Part shown: positions 1 to 7,164 of the stretch, one piece after another
Position numbering within the stretch: position 1 is the stretch's first letter
Layout: each line of letters begins with the position of its first letter
From: an uncultured Mycoplasmataceae bacterium
GTDB lineage: Bacteria > Bacillota_I > Bacilli_A > Mycoplasmatales > Mycoplasmoidaceae
DNA: 7,164 nucleotides
NCBI GenBank assembly: GCA_949289925.1
Contig: CASEPW010000097.1
Coordinates: forward strand, 1-7,164
Direction of reading: 5' to 3'
The notes under the pieces: generated by a model
The model's input: only the letters and a program-made list of their open reading frames with translations
Database searches by the model: none
What the model was told of the DNA's origin: nothing
Position numbers and translations under genes: made by a program

Positions 1-110
1 GCTTCTGGATTTTGAAAAATAGGAGTAATGTCTCTAAAAATAATTCCAGGTTTTGGAAAATCATTTATTGCTAAAATTAATTCTTTAATATAATTAATAT
101 CTTTTTTCAT
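1..110 (-). CDS. apt: Adenine phosphoribosyltransferase, N-terminal part (3' end outside window)
   Basis: Apt converts adenine and PRPP to AMP and pyrophosphate in the cytoplasm (purine salvage, important in organisms without de novo purine synthesis). Only the first 36 codons plus two bases are present. They read [15 protein letters not shown] and then [16 protein letters not shown], which is the hallmark N-terminal segment of bacterial Apt (consensus DFPxPGIxFxDITP). The PRPP-binding loop and the rest lie beyond position 1. The start is the ATG at 110-108; it gives the usual short N-terminal helix before the motif. It follows the secDF stop (TAG, 114-112) with one base between, so translation is probably coupled. 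The nearest purine-rich stretch (GAAAGGG, 133-127) lies about 16 bases upstream, which is too far for a normal Shine-Dalgarno. I am sure of the family and cannot judge whether the gene is intact. Confidence 0.93.
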   Translation of the reverse strand, partial: MKKDINYIKELILAINDFPKPGIIFRDITPIFQNPE

Positions 111-111
111 A

Positions 112-3100
112 CTATTTATAATTTAACCCTTTCACTAATTGTTCATCTATATCGTCATAGTTTTTAATTTTAACTCTAGTTTTATTAAATGCAGAGTTCG
201 AAATTTCTTTTACATAAATATTCTTTAATTTAATAGAAAGTATTCAGGCTTGTAATAAAATACGAGGTACAAAGAATATTAAAACTATTAAACCAATTAT
301 CATTGTAATAAATGCTAAGAATAATAATTTATTCAATGTAGCTACTGTAATTACAATTGCAAACCCAATTAATATATATATCATAAAAATAAAATTATTA
401 TTAACTTTTAATACTATTGAATTAGTTAATAATTTCAATTCATCAAAAGATAATGGTTTAGAACGATCTCATGAAATTTTTATCGATGATAATAAACCTA
501 CTGAATAAACGATTGATGTTAAGTAAAGTAATAAAACAACAGAAATTGATTCGATATTTAATTCAAATCTCGTAATTCCAATTCAACCCATAAATAAAAC
601 AATTGATGATAATTGAACTGCAACAAATGGAATAATATAAACCCAGTTTATAGAAATTAAAACTCAACAAGAGATAAATCCAAGTGATATTCCAAAACAT
701 GCTCATGCATTTCTAACAAGTTCAAGTGAAATTGAATTATTAGATTCTACAATAGAATAAGAGTTAATTAAAATGTTTTTAGTTGATGGATCTGTAGTTA
801 AACCATTAATTCATTTTAAAACAGCTATATTATCTATACCATTTGATGGAATATACAACACATTATCAAATATATAAGCGCCATTCCCTATATATCCTGG
901 TATTGAACCAAAATTATTATTTATTAAATTTGAAAATTTATCATAATTAAAAATTTTCAAAATATAACCACCTGAAAAATCAATTGAATAACCAGGTCCT
1001 AAAACAAATAATAGAATTAAACCTATAAATGAAACAAAAACTATAGACATTAAAGAAATGATTCACATTTTACTATAAAAATTTGATCATTTAATTTTTG
1101 ATAATATTCATGATTCTTTCTTATTATTTAGATTTAGTTTTGTTAATGATGAATCACCAAATGATTGTGAACTCATCTTCATAATCAATCCTTGATATTT
1201 AGTCATGAAAAATTTTGGTGATAAATATTTAAATAAAGTAATAATAATAGAAATACACAAGAAAAACGCAACACCACTTAACACTAATGATAAGAATGAT
1301 GAAATAGTTAATACTGCACCAAAATCAACAATTTGATTAGAACCAAAGAATAAAAATGAGAATGATGCAAGAATTGAAACAACATGTATATCTAAAGAAA
1401 GTTTTCAGTATTTTTTCATTGTTTTCACAAAAGCACCATAAATACTTGATCCTTCTTTAATTTCTTTTTTGAAATTTCTAAACACAAAGAAAGGTGTTAA
1501 AAATGATAATGCAGTCCCGAATAACAATCCAATAAAACTGAAAAAAGAAAAAGTAAAACCAAATAAATTAAAGAATGCAATTGAACCGGTAAAGGTTAGT
1601 GCTGAAAACAAGAAAGAAAAAAATCCAGGTATACGATACAAAATAGAAACTATAATTCCTACTATTAAAATTATTGCTGATAATGATATTAAAAAGATAT
1701 TAAAAATAGGGAAATTATAAAATGCAGGATTTTCATATCTAGGTTTAGTAGCAGCTACATCACCAAATATTTTTTGTAATGAAAAGTTATTTGCTATTTC
1801 TTTTAATTTTTTTTGATAATCTTTATTATCTTTAAATATTTCACTTGATAATTGCCCATATACACCATTTCAAATTTCATCATTAAATTTTTTCACTTCA
1901 CGGTTTGCAATATATAATTCTTCAACACTATTGTCATTAGCAATATCTAAAATTGGAAAATCATATTGTAATTGTGAAATATTATTTATAAAATCATCTA
2001 TACTACTTTCTTGATTTGGTAATTTAAATTTATGTGTAGTATAGTATATAGGTTTATGTTTTGACTCTGCTTCTTTTAACTCATCTTCTGTAGGTGGGTT
2101 AGGATTTTCAAAAAATGAAGAAAAGTTAGAATAATCATATTTTCCAATCAAATATGGTGAAATAAGTTCATTTAAATCACTATTATCAGCTTCTAAAAAA
2201 CCTCAACCTTCTAATTCAGAATTTGAATGTGTATTTGGATCTATTGGTTTTGAAATATCATTTGGTATACCTACAGAATTTGATGTATTAAATTCTGAAT
2301 TATAAAATTCATACAAAAAACCCATTAAATTATTTTCATTAATAAAATCAGGATTCCCACGTCCTGTTGTTGTGAAAAATTTAACTATATTTTTTTCTAA
2401 TTCATTTAAACTATCCAAATATAAATTAATTTGTTTTCTTAAATCTGTATCTATAGCATTTGTGTTAGTTGTATTGTCATTTGTAGGTGTACCTACATTA
2501 TATAAATCTTTATTTGAAATAGAAGATGAAGATAAATTATTTGCATAAATGTTGTAGTAAGAAGCTAAAACTAATTGATTTAAATAATTTATAAAACCTG
2601 ATTTATCTTTTCACAAAAATCATGTATATTTTGTTTGAAATTGTTCTCTAGGGTTTGGTTTTTGTTCAGTTTCCCCTTCTGAACCAGAACCACTCCCTTC
2701 ACTCCCTTCACTACCTGAACTACCTGAATCTGTTCCAGTTGATGTATCAGCATATGTAGTTGTAGATTCTTCAGGAGCTTCTGGAAGGTCATCAAAATCA
2801 AATTTTTGTTTAATAAATGGTCCAATATAATAATAGTTTTCTTGAACAAGTTGAATTGCGTTTGAATCTATAACACCTTCACTGTTTTTGTATGTAGTAA
2901 TTTTTTCTGTTAAATTTGATGGTGATGAAACTAAAAAATATGGTTGCTTTTCTGAAGCACCACTTTCATTAGCAATAATAGAAGAATTAGTATTATTATT
3001 ACTACCATCTCTTCCAGTTGATGGTAATGAATTATTGAAATAACCTGTATATTTAGATTTAATAGATTCAAATTGATAACGATTTGAATCTCCTATTTTC

Positions 3101-3594
3101 GAAGAAATTTTTGAAGCATTTAAGAATTCATTATCTTTTTCATCACTAATTCCAAAAACTGCGGGTGAATTTTCAAAATTCATATTTACATAACCAATTG
3201 GTATAATTTTTTCATTTGCAGTTTGATCATGATATAAATAACTTCCAATCCCTGAAGAAACTGAAATATTTGTAAGACCTAAATCTTCAAGTTGCTTTGC
3301 AACTATTGTTGCTGTATTATCAAGTTTAGATAAAACTAATTTTTCATCATTTATTTTATATGGATTATCATGAGTAGAAGGATTTAAAACATATAAAGGT
3401 TTATTATCTTTATCTACTAAATTAAATCTTAATGAGTAACTAACACCATTATCAAAATCTGAAGATAAATGAGTTTTGCTTGCTATATTTAAAGAAGAAA
3501 AAGTAATTGCAACTCCTGAAGCCAAGAATGCAATTATTACAAAAAATATACCTGCTACTTTTTTGAATATAGTTACTTTTCTTTTTTTAATCAT
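112..3594 (-). CDS. secDF: Fused protein-export membrane protein SecDF
   Basis: The protein has 1160 aa and is open only with TGA as Trp. SecDF is the accessory RND-like component that assists SecYEG in releasing exported proteins. SecD half: N-terminal membrane segment ~11-33; first-domain motif region LSSDFDNGV (43-51, compare LGLDLxGG); a very large extracellular domain to ~630, with a Ser/Gly/Glu-rich linker at ~267-319; then hydrophobic segments between ~633 and 790 beginning with the YRIPG motif (653-657). A basic linker (~791-843) joins the SecF half: membrane segment ~845-866; the YSIDFSGG signature (869-876); a small extracellular domain to ~955; membrane segments to ~1117; and a basic cytoplasmic tail. 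The start ATG is the only one available upstream, directly after a TATAAT box. Oddity: residues aligned to the proton-relay Asp, Asp and Arg of other SecDFs are L699, Y1030 and N1066. The gene is co-directional with apt. The family call is firm; mechanism is uncertain. Confidence 0.93.
2692..2727 (-). repeat. 9-bp tandem repeat coding Ser/Gly/Glu tripeptides inside secDF
   Basis: On the plus strand, ACTCCCTTC occurs twice (2692-2709), followed by ACTACCTGA twice (2710-2727), giving four related 9-mers in register with the secDF codons. They encode part of the low-complexity segment [17 protein letters not shown] (~291-307). The repeat is a likely site of in-frame length change by slippage, altering an extracellular linker without breaking the gene. 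It is also locally richer in G and C than the surrounding sequence. The repeat is directly visible; variability is inferred. Confidence 0.75.
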
Positions 3595-3600
3595 ATGTAA

Positions 3601-3606
3601 ATTATA
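3601..3606 (-). promoter_or_regulatory. Candidate -10 box for secDF-apt
   Basis: Perfect TATAAT read on the minus strand, ending 6 bases before the secDF ATG (3594). Transcription would begin at or next to the A of the start codon, giving a leaderless message, consistent with the lack of any Shine-Dalgarno. The best-placed -35 hexamer with a 17-bp spacer is TTTATT (3629-3624), which is weak. Confidence 0.6.
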
Positions 3607-3612
3607 CTAAAC

Positions 3613-3632
3613 TATTTTATTTTAATAAAATA
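3613..3632. repeat. Inverted repeat midway between divergent promoters
   Basis: TATTTTATT (3613-3621) and its exact complement AATAAAATA (3624-3632) are separated by two T's. The centre (3622.5) is within about one base of the midpoint between the two opposing TATAAT boxes and covers both possible -35 regions. It could be an operator shared by secDF and rel, or a chance palindrome in A/T-only sequence. No regulator is identifiable. Confidence 0.4.
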
Positions 3633-3635
3633 TTT

Positions 3636-3649
3636 AATATTATAATATT
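3636..3649. repeat. 14-bp perfect palindrome over the rel -10 box
   Basis: AATATTATAATATT is its own reverse complement and contains the TATAAT of the rel promoter. It ends 3 bases before the rel ATG. It may be operator-like, but it is built only of A and T, so chance is a serious alternative. Confidence 0.4.
3641..3646 (+). promoter_or_regulatory. Candidate -10 box for rel
   Basis: Perfect TATAAT ending 6 bases before the rel ATG (3653), so the expected start site falls on or beside the start codon. No purine-rich ribosome-binding site lies between the box and the ATG (spacer ATTTTT). The -35 position at a 17-bp spacing (3618-3623, TATTTT) is poor. The arrangement mirrors that of secDF on the other strand. 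Confidence 0.6.
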
Positions 3650-3652
3650 TTT

Positions 3653-5794
3653 ATGAATAGTGTTGAAGGTTTTATAGAATTAATTCAAAATGACAAAGAT
3701 AGATATGGTTTTAATGAAAATGATATAAAAATCATTAAAAAGGCAGCTTTATATGCAGATTTTCACCATAAGGACCAAAAAAGAAAATCAGGCGAACCTT
3801 ATATTATCCATCCAATTGCTGTTGGAAAACTGTTAATGTCATGATCATTAGATGTAAGTAGTATTGTAGCTGGAATATTACATGATTTGATTGAAGATAC
3901 TAGTGTTACATATGAGGATATTGTTAAAGAATTTGGTGAAGAAGTAGGATTTTTAGTTAAATCCGTTTCAAAAGTTTCAATTTTTTCTTCTGAAAATAGA
4001 AAAATTGATGCATATAATGATGAAGACAACAAATATTTACTACAAGTTTTTATGAATATGTGTACAGATATTAGGGTTCTTTTTATAAAAATTGCAGATA
4101 GATATCATAATATGAAAACTATTGAATATTTAAAACATGATAGACAAATAAGAATGGCTAAAGAAACTATGGATATATATTCAGCTCTTGCAGGAAGAAT
4201 TGGAATGTATAGTATAAAAACTGAGCTGCAAGATATGTGTTTTAAGATACTAAATCCAATAGAATATAATACAATATCAAATTACATTGAAGAAACTAAA
4301 GAAAAATATGTTAGAACGTTTGATAATTTTGTTGATAAAGTAAATTTTTTGTTAAAACACAACAATATTAATGCTGAAGTTTATTATCGTATAAAAAGTG
4401 TTTATTCGACAAGAGAAAAAATGAGATTAAATGGTGAAATAGCTGACTTATTTGCTGTAAGAATTTTAACTGATAATATTTTAGATTGTTATTTAATATT
4501 AGGTATATTACATCTGAATTTTTTCTATAATAAAGATTCTTTTAAAGATTTTATTTCAACCCCTAAATCGAATTTATATCAAACAATTCACACTTCATTA
4601 TTATATGAGGAAGTTAGAATTGAAGTACAAATTAGAACTTTTACAATGGAAGATGTTGCTAATTTTGGTCTTGCAGCGCATTGAAGATATAAAGAAATTG
4701 CAAATAATAGCGATACTATTAACGAATTTGCATCAAAAATTTATAATGAAATAAATGAAGTAGAGGATATCCAAGAAAAAATAAATATAATCAAACAAAT
4801 TGGTCAAAAAAATCCAATCAATATTTTTGATATAAATTTAGAAAAATGAATGACTATTTCAAAAAATACTATTGTTATGGATTATGTTTATTTAAATCAT
4901 AGAGATAAATTTATATATTTTGATGAAGTTTATGTGAATGGTATGTTAGCTTCTTCATATCAAATTTTAAGTCCTGCTGATAATATAAAAATACATTTTT
5001 CAGATTCACCAACTATTTCAAAATCATGACTAAACGTAACAAGAGATATACATGTAAAAAAATATATTAATTCATCATTATCATCACTTTTAAATGACAC
5101 GCCTACTAATGAACAAGATTTAATAAAACTAATTTCAGATGAATTAGGAAAAAAAATAAAGAAACAATGAATAAAAGAATTTTTATTTGAAGTTTTTAAT
5201 ATTGAAAATACAGAAGAATTTTTTAAAATTCTTGAATCTGGTAAATTTACAAAAGAAGATGTTATTGAACTATTTAAAAATAAGAAAAAAAGTGTAATAG
5301 AAAGTATGCATGAATACCTAGATAAATCAGTTATACATGATTTTTATTTTCAACCAATTGAATCATATTTCAATAATATAAAAATTCCTAAATGTTGTTC
5401 TAAAATCCCACCTATGCAGGTAATAGGAATTTTAGAAAATGATACATTATATGTTCATAATTATAATTGTGAATTGTTAAATAACATTGATAATACAAAA
5501 GTAAAAAAAGTTGTGTTGCATTGAGATAAAGAAAAAATTAAGAAAGCAAATAGAACATTCTTAGCCAACATTATTATGCATGGAGATTTCTCACAAAATA
5601 TATCTTCATTAATTATAAATACAATATTAAGATATAGAGCTGATATTAAAGATTTTAATCTTAAAAAAGATAAACAACTATATAAAAAATTCACTATCAA
5701 AACAACACTTTATGTAAAGAATTTAAATCAACTAGAAAAAATACAAACTGAATTATCTAAAAATGATTTAATTAAAACTTGGAAATTATTATAA
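3653..5794 (+). CDS. rel: Bifunctional (p)ppGpp synthetase/hydrolase Rel (RelA/SpoT family)
   Basis: The protein has 713 aa, close to the usual long-RSH size, read with six TGA and one TGG Trp codons. It makes (p)ppGpp from ATP and GTP/GDP and hydrolyses it. Hydrolase domain (~25-200): RKSGEPYIIHP with R44 and H53, HDLIEDT with H77, D78, E81 and D82, and IADRYHN with D149 and N153, so the metal-site set is complete. Synthetase domain (~240-345): RIKSVYS (246-252), IADLFAVR with D265, the N307/Y309/Q310/H313 loop and EVQIRT with E324. TGS domain (~388-450) keeps the tRNA-end-contacting His as H416. A helical region follows (~460-560), then the zinc-finger-like domain with C581, C582, H602 and C606, and a C-terminal ACT/RRM domain (~635-713). 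The RxKD loop reads SFKD (296-299). It is divergent from secDF and lies 32 bp ahead of hisS. Ribosome-dependent control by uncharged tRNA is expected from the intact C-terminal half. Confidence 0.95.
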
Positions 5795-5802
5795 GTTTTA
5801 TT

Positions 5803-5825
5803 TTTATTATTAGTATAATAATAAA
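5803..5825. repeat. Perfect 10-bp inverted repeat just upstream of hisS
   Basis: TTTATTATTA (5803-5812) and TAATAATAAA (5816-5825) are exact complements separated by GTA, and the repeat ends one base before the hisS ATG. It overlaps the hisS -10 candidate. As DNA it could be an operator; in RNA read through from rel it would be a weak all-A/U hairpin. It does not resemble an intrinsic terminator because no G-C pairs are present and the T tract lies on the 5' side. Confidence 0.5.
5814..5819 (+). promoter_or_regulatory. Candidate -10 box for hisS
   Basis: Perfect TATAAT ending 7 bases before the hisS ATG. There is no convincing -35 hexamer and no Shine-Dalgarno before the ATG. The spacing matches the rel and secDF boxes, so hisS may have its own leaderless transcript in addition to read-through from rel. 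Confidence 0.5.
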
Positions 5826-5826
5826 T

Positions 5827-7089
5827 ATGAATTACACAAGACCAAGAGGAACAGTTGATTTATTAGATCAAGATATTATAAATTTTAGAACAGTTGAATC
5901 TATTGTAAGAACTTTAGCTGAGTTATTTTGCTACTATGAAATAAAAACTCCTATGTTTGAAAGTGCAGACTTATTTAAAAAATCTGTTGGTGAAGAATCT
6001 GATATTGTTACAAAAGAAATTTATACTTTCAAAGATAAAGGTGATAGAAAATTAGCATTAAGACCTGAAGGAACAGCATCAGCAATTAGAGCTATTGTTG
6101 AATCAAAAAAATTAACTAGTACAACATTATTATCAAAGTTTTTTTATTTTGGAGAAATGTTTAGATATGAAAGACCTCAAAATGGTAGACAACGTCAATT
6201 TCATCAATTTGGAATTGAATGTGTAGGAGAATTTAATGAATATGATGAAGTTGAAGTAATAATTTTTGCTGAAACTATATTAAAAACTTTAAAAATAAAT
6301 GAATATGTTTTAGAAATAAATAATCTTGGTTCAAATGAATCAAGATTAAAATATATAAATGCATTAAAAGTTTATTTTGAAAAATATCGTAGTGAACTTT
6401 CTGAGGATTCACAAAGAAGAATCGATAAAAATCCATTAAGAATTTTAGATGATAAAATTGATGGTGAAAAAGATTTTGTAAAAAACGCTCCTTTACTTAA
6501 TGATTTTTTAACTGATGAAGAAAAAAAATATTTTGATAAAATTACGAATCTATTGGATCTATTTGGAATCAAATATACAATAAATCAAAAATTAGTAAGA
6601 GGTCTTGATTACTATAATGGTTTAGTGTTTGAATTTATATCAAAAAGTGATAATCTAACAGCACAATCAACAATTATCGGCGGTGGAAGATATGATTCAT
6701 TAGTAAAACAAACTGGTGGCCCTGATGTAAAAGGTATTGGTTTCGGAATGGGAATTGAAAGAATAATTATTGCATTAGGTGAAAATAATGAATTATTTAA
6801 AAAGGCATTAGTTAAAGCAATTATCTTACCTCTAAGTGAAAAAGCTTTAAATTATTCAATTAATTTATGTAATGCTATTAGATTAGGAGCTGGAGTAAGT
6901 TGTAATGTAAGTAACAAAACATTTAAATTAGATAAACATTATAAATATGTTGAAAAATTTAATTGTGAAAATGTAATCATAGTTAAGGATGAACTTATTA
7001 AAAATGATATTGTTATATTAAAAAATCAAAAAGATAGAATAGAAAAAGAAATAAAAGTATTAGATTTAATAGAATTATTGGAAGTGTAG
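5827..7089 (+). CDS. hisS: Histidine--tRNA ligase (HisRS)
   Basis: This class II synthetase charges tRNA-His with histidine using ATP. At 420 aa it has the normal bacterial length. The start MNYTRPRGTVDL matches the conserved HisRS N-terminus; a TTG at 5779 would add a hydrophobic stretch overlapping the end of rel and is rejected. Visible motifs: LRPEGT (78-83); motif 2 region FRYERPQNGRQRQFHQFGIE (112-131); histidine A motif LVRGLDYY (256-263); GGGRYDSL (285-292); motif 3 GFGMGIERI (305-313). Residues ~325-420 form the anticodon-binding domain, with VKDEL (386-390) in place of the usual GEDEL. The insertion region ~170-250 is present. The protein contains no tryptophan, so the frame is identical under either code. 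It follows rel by 32 bp; in Firmicutes hisS is normally followed by aspS, which would lie to the right of this window. Confidence 0.96.
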   Translation: MNYTRPRGTVDLLDQDIINFRTVESIVRTLAELFCYYEIKTPMFESADLFKKSVGEESDIVTKEIYTFKDKGDRKLALRPEGTASAIRAIVESKKLTSTTLLSKFFYFGEMFRYERPQNGRQRQFHQFGIECVGEFNEYDEVEVIIFAETILKTLKINEYVLEINNLGSNESRLKYINALKVYFEKYRSELSEDSQRRIDKNPLRILDDKIDGEKDFVKNAPLLNDFLTDEEKKYFDKITNLLDLFGIKYTINQKLVRGLDYYNGLVFEFISKSDNLTAQSTIIGGGRYDSLVKQTGGPDVKGIGFGMGIERIIIALGENNELFKKALVKAIILPLSEKALNYSINLCNAIRLGAGVSCNVSNKTFKLDKHYKYVEKFNCENVIIVKDELIKNDIVILKNQKDRIEKEIKVLDLIELLEV

Positions 7090-7090
7090 A

Positions 7091-7112
7091 TAGTTTTGGG
7101 GAAACTACTTTT
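7091..7112 (+). terminator. Weak terminator-like hairpin after hisS
   Basis: TAGTTT (7091-7096) pairs with AAACTA (7102-7107) around the loop TGGGG, and is followed by C and four T's (7109-7112). It begins two bases after the hisS stop. The stem is only 6 bp with a single G-C pair and the T tract is short, so if it works it is probably partial and lets transcription reach the next gene. Confidence 0.35.
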
Positions 7113-7151
7113 AAGGATTAACATTAAAAAGTATAAAAACTATTAATCCTT
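7113..7151 (+). repeat. Inverted repeat in the region downstream of hisS
   Basis: AAGGATTAA (7113-7121) and TTAATCCTT (7143-7151) are perfect complements around a 21-base spacer; a G-U and a further pair could extend the stem outward to 7111/7153. No T tract follows, so it is not a standard terminator. AAGGA is Shine-Dalgarno-like and would be buried in the stem. No start codon of a downstream gene is visible before the window ends at 7164. Confidence 0.5.
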
Positions 7152-7164
7152 GATATTAAAATTA

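Noticed and set aside
1469..1720. An 83-codon Lys/Asn/Ile-rich open frame on the plus strand within secDF.
   Set aside because: It is antisense to the SecD membrane segments, has no family resemblance and no ribosome-binding site; its composition is what the complement of AT-rich membrane codons gives.
1807..1814. A run of eight T's inside secDF (and eight A's in hisS near 6520) as a phase-variation tract.
   Set aside because: Runs of this length are ordinary in such AT-rich coding sequence, both code for conserved-looking Lys codons, and neither gene is a likely candidate for on/off switching.
1870..3594. secDF appears broken into several short open frames by TGA codons.
   Set aside because: All interruptions are TGA at places where Trp is plausible, no TAA or TAG interrupts the frame, and the conserved SecDF motifs continue across them in one frame. 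rel shows the same pattern, so this is code 4 and not a pseudogene.
5779..5826. A longer hisS starting at TTG 5779.
   Set aside because: It would add a hydrophobic, family-atypical extension overlapping rel; the ATG at 5827 gives the conserved HisRS N-terminus.
7113..7153. The AAGGATTAA/TTAATCCTT repeat as an intrinsic terminator.
   Set aside because: The loop is long (21 bases) and no T tract follows the 3' arm.
7090..7164. A T-box leader between hisS and the next gene.
   Set aside because: The segment is too short and lacks the conserved antiterminator bulge sequence and a recognisable specifier stem.

Overview
The window is strongly AT-rich and reads TGA as tryptophan. The two largest genes stay open only if TGA is sense (14 TGA to 1 TGG in secDF; 6 TGA to 1 TGG in rel). 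This points to a Mollicute using genetic code 4. The gene content (fused SecDF, full-length bifunctional Rel, Apt, HisRS) fits the Spiroplasma/Entomoplasma/Mesoplasma side of the group, but the genus is an inference and not proven here.

Layout. On the minus strand, secDF (3594 to 112) is followed after one base by the 5' end of apt (110 to the window edge), so the two form an operon read leftwards. On the plus strand, rel (3653-5794) and hisS (5827-7089) are read rightwards. A 58-bp intergenic region (3595-3652) separates the two divergent transcription units. It carries back-to-back TATAAT boxes, each exactly 6 bases from its start codon, and two perfect palindromic elements. The last 75 bases after hisS hold a small hairpin with a short T tract and a longer inverted repeat. 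The next gene would be expected to be aspS, but it is not visible. There is no gene-free stretch over 300 bases, and I see no tRNA, rRNA, CRISPR or mobile element.

How the genes relate. The set is a shuffled version of the Firmicute cluster secDF - recJ - apt - rel - (dtd) - hisS - aspS. SecDF is the accessory membrane part of Sec protein export. Apt salvages adenine to AMP. Rel makes and degrades (p)ppGpp, with all domains and key residues in place. HisRS charges tRNA-His, and charging status is what Rel senses on the ribosome.

Most notable points: (1) SecDF keeps the two-half fold but appears to have lost the conserved Asp/Asp/Arg proton-relay residues; (2) rel, secDF and hisS all have TATAAT 6-7 bases before the ATG and no Shine-Dalgarno, suggesting leaderless mRNAs; (3) the secDF and rel promoters overlap back to back. 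No wholly new system is evident; this is mostly core housekeeping DNA.
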